64,000 nucleotides of DNA, taken from NCBI RefSeq assembly GCF_900109045.1, contig NZ_FNYL01000022.1, positions 1-64,000 of the forward strand. Reading direction: 5' to 3'. Below the pieces are notes generated by a model. That model worked only from the letters and a program-made list of their open reading frames with translations. It did not search any database and was not told the origin of the DNA. The stretch comes from Dyadobacter sp. SG02 (lineage in GTDB: Bacteria; Bacteroidota; Bacteroidia; Cytophagales; Spirosomataceae). A program made the position numbers and the translations under genes. Positions 34,401 to 42,197 of this stretch are shown piece by piece. Numbering within the stretch: position 1 is the first letter of the stretch; each line of letters starts with the position of its first letter.

Positions 34401-36172
34401 GTATGCAAATCCCGACGGCTTCCTACCAGACGCTCATCGGAAGTGCGAAATGGGATATGACCAAGAAAACGATCCTGATGAAAGGTTTGGGAGAAACTTC
34501 TTCCTACACCTCCACCGACCCGGATCAGGAGGGGCTTACATTCAACGGCTCCGAAGCGATTTACGACATTCAAAAAGTGACCCTGAACATCAAAGGAGTG
34601 CCGTTCATACAGACTGCCGACCTGAAAATCATCCCGGACGGCGGTATGGTAGCAGTGGATAGCAAAGGCAAAATCGTTCCGCTGAAAAAGGCCCGTATCG
34701 AGATCGATACCCTGAATGTCTCGCACCACATGCGCGACGCTGACATCCGCATCGATTCGCGCAATCATTTCGAAGGTTCGGCCACTTACCAGTACATTAC
34801 CGCGCGGAAAGATACATTCAATATCAAAATGCAGAATTTCGAGCTTGTGGAAGTCGGTGCCGGCGAGGAAGGCAAGCGCAAGGCGAAAGACAGCAAAGCC
34901 GCTCCCGGGGTTAAGTATTACACCACAGCCCGGGCCGACATTAAGGAGGCAGAAAATCTCTTCCTCTCGCCCCGCATTCAATATAAAGGCGCCATCAACC
35001 TGGTTGCCTACGAGCCTTCGCTGAAACTGGATGGTTTTGTGAAACCGGTGATCAAGTTCCGCAAAGATTTCCAAAGCTCGTGGATCGTATATCAGGATTC
35101 TCCGGGCGAATCGGTTTCGATTAAAATCAATAAAGACCTTAAAAACGAGCACGAGATCCCGCTTTCGGTCGGTTTGCATTATAACGAGGCCAAGGGCATG
35201 TACATGAGCTTCCTTTCGCCTAAGGATTCGGACGGCGACGAGGACATTTACCAGGCACAAGGTAATCTCAGCTACGACGAGGATAAGAAAGCATTCCGCG
35301 TTAACCCGCCACCGGGTGCTGACGGCCTTATCGACGAGGGGAATGCATTGGCTTTCGATGATAAAACCGGCCTGGCTACATTCGCGGGGCCATTCAAACT
35401 CATGCAGGCCAACTGGCTTCAAACCGTCGGCAGCGCCGAAGTACAGGTGGATAGCTCGAAATTCCGCTTCAATACCATGCTGCTCTTCAATGCGCCTGCA
35501 TTGACTCCGATTGCCCCAACACTCGCCGCGAAGATCGTTGAAACTAACCTCGCGGAATCAAACAGCACCGCCGCAGATGATGATCCCGATCAATTGAACC
35601 GTAAACTTTCTGCATTGATCGGTCCGAAGGGTGTTGATGCCTACATGAAGCTGACAGCCGGAGGTTACAAGCCCATTTTTGAAGCCTCTCCCACCCTGGA
35701 CATACCCATGGTGCTTTCCAATGTGAATTTGCATTGGTCGCCCGTACATAATGCGTACTACTCGCAGGGACCGATCGGCGTGTCGCATTTCGGGCGCAAC
35801 AATATCAATGCGCAAATGACCGGCGTGCTGGAACTCCGTCGCGGTGTGGAGGGCGATGAATTCAGCCTGTACCTGGAAGCTTCACCGGATGTGTGGTACT
35901 ATTTCGACCTGAAAGCGGGTGAACTGGGCGTCGTTTCTTCCATGCTTGATTTCAATGACGAGATCGTTGCGAAATCTAAGAATGTGAAATCCAAGGACAT
36001 GACACTCGTGAGCATTGGAACTGAAGAGAAGGATATGTTTGTTAACCGCTTCGACGATTTCTATCAGCCGGCATTGAAGAAAGCGAAGCTAGTGAAAACT
36101 GCGAAGAAGAAGCCGGCCGCCTCCCAAGCCGAAGAAAAGAAGAAAAAAGCGGAACCCACAGAAGGATTCTGA
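31490..36172 (+). CDS. Very large exported protein of unknown function (1560 residues)
   Basis: A signal peptide is clear (MKIFRFAILLYLLTFIGKNATAQ). The mature part is about 1537 residues with no internal membrane segment and very few Cys. Residues 30-150 are helical; the rest is dominated by short polar beta strands and Asn/Asp/Lys-rich turns (for example YRFDTKADT, FNSNGIIPPIQT, GNLSYDEDKKAFRVNPPPG). The end is Lys/Glu/Pro-rich (KKKPAASQAEEKKKKAEP). There is no type IX sorting domain and no terminal barrel strand, so a periplasmic or surface scaffold is inferred. I do not recognise the family. It starts 38 bp after prmA and is followed by plsY. Confidence 0.9.
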   Translation: MKIFRFAILLYLLTFIGKNATAQGVKLSDDPAQFMPQLRKMMDGSRNPQFIRHTAQLDSVWMSGINAQQQTKFIGIVKTQVAKGQKAGPLLALLIRNTQALAKKSPDKLDGFLDVAANAGDKYDAKTFQKVLQTALPINESNKLYGSNYNTLYLLGGNVKYRFDTKADTTVAKETQAANDGWDTPVDSNFVIAPKKSVPLPVIAGPLMDLENATFAMVAGGDSVVFGPANGSVSLRDGVFVGKNGKFTWQTAGDSSIYADLDAYSFNINHPKLVAENSTLHSDNYLAGPVKGTVEYRGIKRIKGQPAQYPRFVSNDIDAKLKEVRKNIDYQGGYSLIGLDRYSSALNDKYSTIKVKYQEKPAFTARSKRFALKDSVFTANFALYSMPLGGDSLIHPGITFKYNDDEGLVRLGRMDKTDYGPLPYRDSYHKMNIWSQAMRWRFPTEKVEFLRINGKTEVPVRLESFDYFKKERFREINKEFGFQPLIMAANYAQTTKKTSFLAEELATKFKQNPTIIRNALQRLTLDDYFIYNKETDEYGLSKKGVMYVLANLDKADYDNFQVSGQFAANDEVANATIYMPDTLLTVLGVSRFVVSDSLKIYAVPSDKKLIIGKNRNFTLNGQMVASNYQFRGQNIKFDYNQFFVNVAPSDSITFTPRDKFAKGQKGEVGGHVKYEKGGTFYLSDPKNKSGIQKGIKKSPRLVVPDGMIVYFDQPERGTVLYPREVFFKIPKIDMDGLDQRDVIFEGTFNSNGIIPPIQTILKSMPDNSLGFDYKPPVTDMKLYEGKALAKFTDTLTMDNTGLHSKAVLKYLSASMNAKNILLTSDSLMATGDVASIKEATIGKGYFPAVALKDYALKWYPNADSMFISTTGKSFTFHQGTTNLEGSLLLRSTGLYGNGKLKRADSELTSPEIKFNKDGFLANKSSFAINSGDLKSTKKLLTGNNVNVDFNFKTGIANFVTDESGFGNDSSGMQIPTASYQTLIGSAKWDMTKKTILMKGLGETSSYTSTDPDQEGLTFNGSEAIYDIQKVTLNIKGVPFIQTADLKIIPDGGMVAVDSKGKIVPLKKARIEIDTLNVSHHMRDADIRIDSRNHFEGSATYQYITARKDTFNIKMQNFELVEVGAGEEGKRKAKDSKAAPGVKYYTTARADIKEAENLFLSPRIQYKGAINLVAYEPSLKLDGFVKPVIKFRKDFQSSWIVYQDSPGESVSIKINKDLKNEHEIPLSVGLHYNEAKGMYMSFLSPKDSDGDEDIYQAQGNLSYDEDKKAFRVNPPPGADGLIDEGNALAFDDKTGLATFAGPFKLMQANWLQTVGSAEVQVDSSKFRFNTMLLFNAPALTPIAPTLAAKIVETNLAESNSTAADDDPDQLNRKLSALIGPKGVDAYMKLTAGGYKPIFEASPTLDIPMVLSNVNLHWSPVHNAYYSQGPIGVSHFGRNNINAQMTGVLELRRGVEGDEFSLYLEASPDVWYYFDLKAGELGVVSSMLDFNDEIVAKSKNVKSKDMTLVSIGTEEKDMFVNRFDDFYQPALKKAKLVKTAKKKPAASQAEEKKKKAEPTEGF

Positions 36173-36252
36173 TGTGATTAGCAGCATTTACAATAGTTTA
36201 TGCTATTTTTTGAAAAATTGTACACTGAAATGTAGTTTTACGCCACATTTGC

Positions 36253-36282
36253 TTGTAAAATCCTCCAACTATCGTATTTTTG
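36253..36282 (+). promoter_or_regulatory. Promoter of plsY
   Basis: TTG (36253-36255) is followed after exactly 19 bases by TATTTTTG (36275-36282), a full match to the Bacteroidota -33/-7 pattern. The context GCTTGTAAA around the TTG is repeated at the tRNA-Leu promoter. Confidence 0.6.
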
Positions 36283-36326
36283 AGAAAAGCTTTTTGTAAT
36301 TTAAATTTATCTTTGAATAGTACAAA

Positions 36327-36977
36327 ATGAGTGTTGCCTTATTAATAGTTGCGGTTGTTGCTGCTTATTTGCTGGGTTCCATCCCAAGTTCAGTCTGGTA
36401 CGGCATTGGGTATTTTGGAATAGATGTCAGGAAACACGGCAGCGGTAACGCGGGTGCCACCAACACATTCCGGGTATTAGGCAAACGCGCAGGGACAGTT
36501 GTAATGCTCATCGATGTACTGAAAGGCTGGACGGCCACTTGCCTCGCTTCGATGCTTTTCTATATGAACGAGATCGGCGAAACGGAGCTCCTGATGTACA
36601 AGATCATCTTCGGGATCATCGCTATTATCGGCCATATCTTCCCCATTTTTGTGAATTTCAAAGGCGGTAAGGGCATAGCCACGTTACTCGGAATGGTTTT
36701 GGCTATTCATCCAGAGCTCGCGTCCGTCTGCATCACTATATTTATTCTGACACTAATTGCATCTCAATACGTATCGCTGAGCTCGATCCTCGCGACGCTG
36801 GCATTTCCGGTACTTTCCTGGACGGGCGCTTTTGGGCATCCTGAGCCGCTACTGGTAGTTTTCGGATTTGTAATGTTTGTCCTGGTTGTTTTTACACACC
36901 AGAAAAACATTGTCCGCCTGCTCAACGGCAACGAAAACCGGGTGAACATTTTCGCGAAATCGAAAGCACGTAGCTGA
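36327..36977 (+). CDS. plsY: Glycerol-3-phosphate acyltransferase PlsY
   Basis: The 216-residue integral membrane enzyme has the three PlsY motifs: AYLLGSIPSSVWYG near the N-terminus, RKHGSGNAGATNTFRVLGKRAG, and NFKGGKGIATLLG. At least five hydrophobic segments are visible. It transfers the acyl group from acyl phosphate to glycerol 3-phosphate, the first step of membrane phospholipid synthesis, working with PlsX (not in this window). A promoter with both boxes precedes it and a terminator follows. Confidence 0.95.
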   Translation: MSVALLIVAVVAAYLLGSIPSSVWYGIGYFGIDVRKHGSGNAGATNTFRVLGKRAGTVVMLIDVLKGWTATCLASMLFYMNEIGETELLMYKIIFGIIAIIGHIFPIFVNFKGGKGIATLLGMVLAIHPELASVCITIFILTLIASQYVSLSSILATLAFPVLSWTGAFGHPEPLLVVFGFVMFVLVVFTHQKNIVRLLNGNENRVNIFAKSKARS

Positions 36978-37005
36978 TATTCTTAATCTAACCCTTGTTA
37001 ATCCC

Positions 37006-37040
37006 AACCCCTGAGGCACAACCTTAGGGGTTATTTTTTT
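37006..37040 (+). terminator. Terminator of plsY
   Basis: An 11-bp stem with one mismatch (AACCCCTGAGG / CCTTAGGGGTT) and loop CACAA is followed by ATTTTTTT. Confidence 0.88.
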
Positions 37041-37082
37041 AACTTGACCGCCGATTCAGTAAAGACTAAAAACAACCATTCA

Positions 37083-38444
37083 ATGCAAGAATATATTGAA
37101 AAGAACCGCGACCGGTTTCTGAACGAATTGCTCGATCTGCTCCGTATCCCGTCGGTAAGTGCCGATTCGAAGTTCAAACCCGATATGCTCAAAGCCGCGG
37201 AATACGTGCGCGACCGCATCGCCGAAGCCGGTGCCGACCGTGCTGAGATCTATGAGACCCAAGGCCATCCGGTAGTTTACGGCGAAAAAATCATCGACCC
37301 TGCATTACCTACCGTGCTCGTGTACGGGCATTACGACGTCCAGCCAGCCGATCCTTACGAGCTCTGGAATTCTCCCCCATTCGAGCCGGTGATCAAAAAC
37401 GATCGCATATACGCCCGTGGCGCGTGCGACGACAAAGGGCAGTTTTATATGCATATCAAAGCCCTCGAAATCATGCTCGCGACAGGTACGCTAGCGTGTA
37501 ACGTGAAGGTGATGATTGAAGGGGAGGAAGAAATCGGGTCGTCTAATCTTGGGACATTTGTCCGGGAATATAAAGAAATGCTGCAATGCGACACGATCCT
37601 TATTTCTGACACAAGTATCATCGCGAACGACGTTCCCTCTATCGAAACCGGTCTTCGTGGACTGACCTATGTCGAAGTAGAAGTGGTAGGTGCCAACCGC
37701 GACCTGCATTCCGGCGTGTACGGCGGTGGCGTAGCGAACCCGATCAACGTCCTTTGCGAAATGATCACTTCGCTGAAAGACGAGAACGGCCACATTACCA
37801 TCCCTGGCTTCTACGACAAAGTAGAGGAATTAAGCGCCTCCGAGCGTGCTGCACTGAACGCGGCACCATTTGATTTGGAAGAATACAAAAAAGACCTCGA
37901 TATCGGCGACGTCGCCGGTGAAAGAGGCTATACCACCATTGAAAGAACCTCGGTACGTCCTACTTTGGATGTAAACGGTATCTGGGGCGGCTACATTGGT
38001 GAAGGTGCCAAAACCGTATTGCCCTCGAAGGCCCACGCCAAGATCTCCATGCGACTCGTCCCGAACCAGAACGAAGACGAAATTTGCGAAATCTTTACCA
38101 AGCATTTCGAATCCATCGCGCCGGCTTCCGTAAAAGTGAAAGTGGTACCCCACCACGGCGGCTTGCCTTACGTAACTCCGACAGATTCACTAGAATACCT
38201 CGCTGCAGAACTGGCAATGGAAGAATCATTTGGTAAGAAGCCTATCCCTACCCGCGGCGGCGGCAGCATTCCGATCGTGGCGCTGTTTGAGCAGGAACTG
38301 GGCTGCAAGAGCATTCTGATGGGCTTCGGGCTCGATATCGACGCATTGCATTCACCGAATGAGAGCTACGGATTGTTCAATTATTACAAAGGCATTGAAA
38401 CGATCCCGTTGTTTTTCAAACATTATGCGGAATTGAAACGATAA
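37083..38444 (+). CDS. M20 family dipeptidase
   Basis: From the ATG at 37083 the protein is 453 residues; an earlier TTG (37044) falls against the plsY terminator and is less likely. The two-zinc site is clear: LVYGHYDVQPAD (His, Asp), ARGACDDKGQ (bridging Asp), MIEGEEEIGSSN (Glu pair) and a late ALHSPNE (His). A dimerisation insert lies between about 190 and 320, with DLHSGVYGG in it. The family hydrolyses dipeptides or small peptides in the cytoplasm. It is followed by the large inverted repeat at 38454-38521. Confidence 0.92.
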   Translation: MQEYIEKNRDRFLNELLDLLRIPSVSADSKFKPDMLKAAEYVRDRIAEAGADRAEIYETQGHPVVYGEKIIDPALPTVLVYGHYDVQPADPYELWNSPPFEPVIKNDRIYARGACDDKGQFYMHIKALEIMLATGTLACNVKVMIEGEEEIGSSNLGTFVREYKEMLQCDTILISDTSIIANDVPSIETGLRGLTYVEVEVVGANRDLHSGVYGGGVANPINVLCEMITSLKDENGHITIPGFYDKVEELSASERAALNAAPFDLEEYKKDLDIGDVAGERGYTTIERTSVRPTLDVNGIWGGYIGEGAKTVLPSKAHAKISMRLVPNQNEDEICEIFTKHFESIAPASVKVKVVPHHGGLPYVTPTDSLEYLAAELAMEESFGKKPIPTRGGGSIPIVALFEQELGCKSILMGFGLDIDALHSPNESYGLFNYYKGIETIPLFFKHYAELKR

Positions 38445-38453
38445 CGCGATTCA

Positions 38454-38538
38454 TTTCTACAAGTCTTACGGTGCTCCGCACCTCAACGCCAAGGTGCAGA
38501 GCACCGTAAGACTTGTAGAAAAGCACCGTAGTATTTGT
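38454..38538. repeat. 29-bp inverted repeat plus a third partial copy of the GGTGC element
   Basis: Arms 38454-38482 and 38493-38521 are reverse complements with one mismatch, around a ten-base spacer. Each arm is one copy of the dispersed element (GGTGC-N3-GCACC core, seven bases, TTGTAGAAA). A third, partial copy follows at 38523-38538 (GCACCGTAGTATTTGT). The structure lies between convergent genes and could end both transcripts, although it lacks a classic T tract. Confidence 0.8.
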
Positions 38539-38563
38539 CGGGAATGCAGATAATGCGTTCCTG

Positions 38564-39790
38564 TTACCGCTTCCGCCGCTGGTCGCGTTTCATTTTTTTT
38601 AAATTCGCGATGGCGGCCTTTGCCTCTTTATCCTGGCTGGATTTCTTATCTGCGCGGTCATCGGCGAGCTTGTAGTAGCGTAATGCCTCGTCGTAATCCT
38701 TTTTATGCTCCGCAATTTTCCCCAACCCCAGCAACGAGGATACGTAATACCCAGCATTCATCGAGTTGGTTTGTGTTGAATAGTCGATCGCCTTCTTGTA
38801 ATATTCACCGGCTGCGTCGTAGTTGCGGTGGTAGTTCATATTGTAATAAGCCAGCACATAAGCCGCATTCCGGCCACTCACGCCTTCATAACCAGGCATT
38901 CCCTGATTGATTTTTGTGATAATATTTTGCGCTGCCTGCTCCGCCTCGGCCATTTTACCTGTTACAAAGGCCGTCCGGCAAAAATACCGCTCGAAATAGG
39001 GGTTGTTCGGGTACGTCTGCCACATGTATTTGGCCATTTCGTACGCTTTGCTGTACTCATTTTCCATGCTGTAAATCTGCAACAGGAAGTAACGGGCTTC
39101 CACGCGGGTGTAAAATGCATTATTACCCACCTTTTCAAGCTGCTGCTCGCCGAGCTTCTTGTTGCCTTTCGGGAAAAGCGCCAGGATCGGTTTCAGGATT
39201 GGATATTCCTTGGGTACCCATTCTGCGTAATAGTTATACAGACCATCGCCGAAAAGCAATTCCGGCGAGAGGTCGCCATTACCCTTGCATTGTTCGAAAT
39301 ATTTCAATGATTTTTTCCCTGCAAATGCCGCCTTCGCCCAGCTTTCACGCTCGGCGTAGAGCCTGCCCTTGAATGCGTAAGCGGCTGCGAGGAAGAAGGC
39401 GGGTTCTATTTTATTTTCCTGGTCGTCATACAGCTCCTCGGCGAGCGTGATGGTCGAATCCATTTGCGCGAGGAAAGTTTTGTCGTACGTTTCATTCTCT
39501 GTGTTCGGTACAATTTTCCACCACTCGGCCAGACCCATCAGAAAGTGGGGCATAGGGTGTTTGGGGTAACGGTATTTGAGCCACCGGAACTCCGCGTCTG
39601 CTTCGTAAAACTGATAATTGTACAATTTATTAATCGCCTCGGTCGACTCGATTTGTACCCCGGGATTTTGGAGGACCATCGCATACTTCTTGTCCAACTC
39701 GGCCGAAGAATACAATTGCGCGGTCGCAATGTGGCTTGTCATTACAGTTAAGCAGCAGAATATGATTATGTTAATAACTGATCTTGTCAT
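38564..39790 (-). CDS. Exported tetratricopeptide-repeat protein
   Basis: The 408-residue protein has a signal peptide (MTRSVINIIIFCCLTVMTSHIATAQ). Helical TPR pairs fill the rest, for example NKLYNYQFYEADAEFRWLKYRYPKHP, YFLLQIYSMENEYSKAYEMAKYMWQTYPNNPYF and GLGKIAEHKKDYDEALRYYKLADDR. The tail is very basic (KKMKRDQRRKR). It is likely a periplasmic or outer-membrane-associated scaffold. No enzymatic domain is seen. It diverges from hpt. Confidence 0.85.
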   Translation of the reverse strand: MTRSVINIIIFCCLTVMTSHIATAQLYSSAELDKKYAMVLQNPGVQIESTEAINKLYNYQFYEADAEFRWLKYRYPKHPMPHFLMGLAEWWKIVPNTENETYDKTFLAQMDSTITLAEELYDDQENKIEPAFFLAAAYAFKGRLYAERESWAKAAFAGKKSLKYFEQCKGNGDLSPELLFGDGLYNYYAEWVPKEYPILKPILALFPKGNKKLGEQQLEKVGNNAFYTRVEARYFLLQIYSMENEYSKAYEMAKYMWQTYPNNPYFERYFCRTAFVTGKMAEAEQAAQNIITKINQGMPGYEGVSGRNAAYVLAYYNMNYHRNYDAAGEYYKKAIDYSTQTNSMNAGYYVSSLLGLGKIAEHKKDYDEALRYYKLADDRADKKSSQDKEAKAAIANLKKMKRDQRRKR

Positions 39791-39957
39791 AGCAGGGGTA
39801 AATCTGTCCTATTAACGCCTGATTTATATTTTGCGTTTGTCAGCGGCCCGGTTTTTAAAAAAAGAGTTAATATTGATCCTCAGAGTATTTGACGGGGCCG
39901 GCCGGCTTCAAGAAGGCGTCTCATCGTCTTCCCGAACTTGATTCGCACTTCAAAATT

Positions 39958-40485
39958 ATGATTAACATTCTGGATAAAACATTTGTCCCTTTTATTTCGC
40001 GCGAAACGATCGAAAAACGCATTGCTGATTTAGCTGCCGGTATCAACTCCGATTATGCGGATTCGTGCCCGGTGTTTATCATTGTACTGAATGGTGCGTT
40101 TCTTTTCGCGAGCGAGCTGGTCAAGAATATTTCGCTCGCGTGCGAAATCAACTTCATTCGGCTTTCCTCCTATTCCCAAACCTCCTCGACGGGCTCGGTG
40201 CGGGAAATTATCGGGATGGACGCCAGCATTGCGGGGCGCGATGTGATCATTATTGAGGATATTGTGGACACGGGGCTGACCATGTCGCAACTGATCACAA
40301 AATTAAAGGCAATGTCGCCCAAATCCGTTGAAATCGCTACTTTGCTGCACAAGCCGGAAGCGTTGAAAACCCCGGTGGACATGCGTTATGTCGGCTTCGA
40401 AATCGAAAATAAATTTGTGGTCGGCTACGGCCTCGATTACGACGGCATCGGGCGAAACCTCGACGCGATTTACGTTCTAGCCTGA
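39958..40485 (+). CDS. hpt: Hypoxanthine phosphoribosyltransferase
   Basis: From the ATG at 39958 the protein is 175 residues, the usual size; the longer frame adds 23 unlikely residues. The PRPP-binding motif VIIIEDIVDTGLTMSQL is intact, preceded by IIVLNGAFLFASELV and followed by YVGFEIENKFVVGYGLDYDG. It salvages hypoxanthine and guanine to IMP and GMP with PRPP in the cytoplasm. The next gene on the same strand starts 39 bp later. Confidence 0.94.
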   Translation: MINILDKTFVPFISRETIEKRIADLAAGINSDYADSCPVFIIVLNGAFLFASELVKNISLACEINFIRLSSYSQTSSTGSVREIIGMDASIAGRDVIIIEDIVDTGLTMSQLITKLKAMSPKSVEIATLLHKPEALKTPVDMRYVGFEIENKFVVGYGLDYDGIGRNLDAIYVLA

Positions 40486-40524
40486 TCCCTCTTTTTTCAC
40501 CAACGTTCTAAATTCCAAACCTTT

Positions 40525-41925
40525 ATGCTTATCCAATTCTTTGGCGCCGCACGCACCGTAACCGGAAGCAAGCACCTCATTACCACCGAAAAAGGAACCA
40601 AAATTTTGCTCGATTGCGGGCTTTTCCAGGGTATCCAGACCGACGAGTTCAATCAGGAATTCGGGTTCAAACCCGCCGACGTCGATTACGTAATCCTCTC
40701 GCACGCGCATATCGACCACTCGGGGCTTCTCCCGCGCCTCGTGCGCAAGGGCTTCAAGGGGCCGATCTACTGCACCGCCGCTACCGCAGACCTTTGCCGC
40801 GTAATGTTGCTCGATAGCGCCCATATCCAGGAAAAAGACCTTGAACGCATTAACCACCGACGCAAAAAACAAGGCCGTCCGCTGCTCGAAGAATTGTATA
40901 ATGCCGAAGATGCTGCGCACGCATTGACCCTTTTCAAAACGGTACGCTATGGACAGACTTTCTTTTTAGGTGAAGACAACGAAGTGTCCGTCATCCTGAC
41001 CGACGCCGCGCATTTGCTTGGCAGCGCCGCCGTGCATTTGAGTATTCCTGATGAAGGAACATTTAAACAAGTAACATTTACCGGCGACATTGGTCGTCCC
41101 GAGGACCGCATTCTCCGTAAGCCCGAAGAATTTCCGCAGGCCGATTACATCATCTGCGAATCGACCTACGGCGACCGGTTGCACGAAAAGGAGATCGATA
41201 TGCACGCGCATTTGCTGCATATTGTGCAGGAAACATGCATTCGCCGTCGCGGTAAGCTTATCATCCCGGCTTTCGCGATAGACCGTACACAGGAACTCAT
41301 CTACGCCCTCGACCAGCTTTCGAGCTCCGGCCAGCTCCCGCAGATTCCCGTTTACATCGACAGCCCGCTCGCCATCCGCGCCACGGCCATCATGAAGGAA
41401 CACGACGAATGCTTCAACCCCGAAATCCTTGAATACATTGAAAAGGATGGCGATGCATTTGCATTCCCGTACCTTAATTACATTTCCGACGTTCAGCAAT
41501 CCATCGCTCTCAACGACCGTAAAGAGCCCTGCATCATCATTTCGGCCTCCGGAATGGCCGAAGCCGGGCGCATTAAGCACCATATCAAAAACAATATCGG
41601 CGACCCGAACTCGACGATCCTGCTCGTAGGCTACGCTTCCGCGAACACGCTCGCCGGCGCATTAAAGCGCGGGGACACGCACGTAAACATCTTTGGCGAG
41701 AAGTTCGAGGTAAAATGCCGCGTCGAAACCATGGATTCCTTCTCCGGCCACGGTGATTACAACGAAATGCTGGAATTCCTATCTTGCCAGAAGCCCGAGC
41801 GCGTGAAGGAAGTGTTCCTCGTCCACGGCGAATACGAGACACAAATTGCCTTCAAATTGAAGCTGGAAAAGGCAGGATATCCCAAAATCCACATTCCAGC
41901 GCTCTACGAAGGCGTAAAAATTTAA
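40525..41925 (+). CDS. Beta-CASP metallo-beta-lactamase ribonuclease-like protein (CPSF73/YSH1 type)
   Basis: The 466-residue protein has the metallo-beta-lactamase zinc motif ILSHAHIDHSG (His60, His62, Asp64, His65), then DAAHLLGSAAVHL and FTGDIGRPEDRIL. The beta-CASP insert has IIPAFAIDRTQELIYAL and IISASGMAEAGRIKHHI, and the closing domain has DSFSGHGDYNEML and FLVHGE. These are the hallmarks of RNA-processing exo/endonucleases related to CPSF73 and archaeal aCPSF. The expected role is metal-dependent RNA cleavage in the cytoplasm; the bacterial targets are unknown. It lies 39 bp after hpt. Confidence 0.92.
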   Translation: MLIQFFGAARTVTGSKHLITTEKGTKILLDCGLFQGIQTDEFNQEFGFKPADVDYVILSHAHIDHSGLLPRLVRKGFKGPIYCTAATADLCRVMLLDSAHIQEKDLERINHRRKKQGRPLLEELYNAEDAAHALTLFKTVRYGQTFFLGEDNEVSVILTDAAHLLGSAAVHLSIPDEGTFKQVTFTGDIGRPEDRILRKPEEFPQADYIICESTYGDRLHEKEIDMHAHLLHIVQETCIRRRGKLIIPAFAIDRTQELIYALDQLSSSGQLPQIPVYIDSPLAIRATAIMKEHDECFNPEILEYIEKDGDAFAFPYLNYISDVQQSIALNDRKEPCIIISASGMAEAGRIKHHIKNNIGDPNSTILLVGYASANTLAGALKRGDTHVNIFGEKFEVKCRVETMDSFSGHGDYNEMLEFLSCQKPERVKEVFLVHGEYETQIAFKLKLEKAGYPKIHIPALYEGVKI

Positions 41926-41963
41926 ATTTTTCAGCTTTTTTAAGCTCTTGAAACCCCAAACGC

Positions 41964-41995
41964 TTGTAAAGTCCAAAACAAGATTACTATCTTTG
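41964..41995 (+). promoter_or_regulatory. Promoter of tRNA-Leu
   Basis: TTG (41964-41966) and TATCTTTG (41988-41995) are separated by 21 bp and match the Bacteroidota pattern. Transcription should begin a few bases before the tRNA. The GCTTGTAAA context matches that of the plsY promoter. Confidence 0.6.
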
Positions 41996-42009
41996 CCCAC
42001 CGAATTCAA

Positions 42010-42093
42010 GCCGAAGTGGTGAAACTGGTAGACACGCACGTTTCAGGGGCGTGAGGGAGCAATCCTGTGCGGGTTCGAGTCCCGCCTTCGGCA
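42010..42093 (+). tRNA. tRNA-Leu (anticodon CAG)
   Basis: The acceptor stem GCCGAAG pairs with CTTCGGC (42086-42092), with A as discriminator. The D arm contains the GGTAGAC sequence; the anticodon stem CACGT/GCGTG encloses TTCAGGG with CAG at 42044-42046. The long class II variable arm AGGGAGCAATCCT and T arm GCGGG-TTCGAGT-CCCGC follow. The CCA end is not encoded. It reads CUG leucine codons. Confidence 0.96.
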
Positions 42094-42094
42094 C

Positions 42095-42129
42095 AAAACG
42101 CTGTTTCTGTTATCAGGAACGGCGTTTTT
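42095..42129 (+). terminator. Terminator of the tRNA-Leu gene
   Basis: An imperfect stem (AAACGCTGTTTC against GGAACGGCGTTT) followed by TTTTTG lies directly after the tRNA. Confidence 0.7.
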
Positions 42130-42197
42130 GCTTTTTAACCGAAAATGAAGACTTCCCGTGTCTATACAATTTCAATCGCCATAAGGTCGGGTAATGC

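Noticed and set aside
34262..35422. 386-codon minus-strand open frame inside the 1560-residue gene
   Set aside because: The plus-strand gene is continuous with a signal peptide and a consistent composition; the antisense frame shows no start context or motif.
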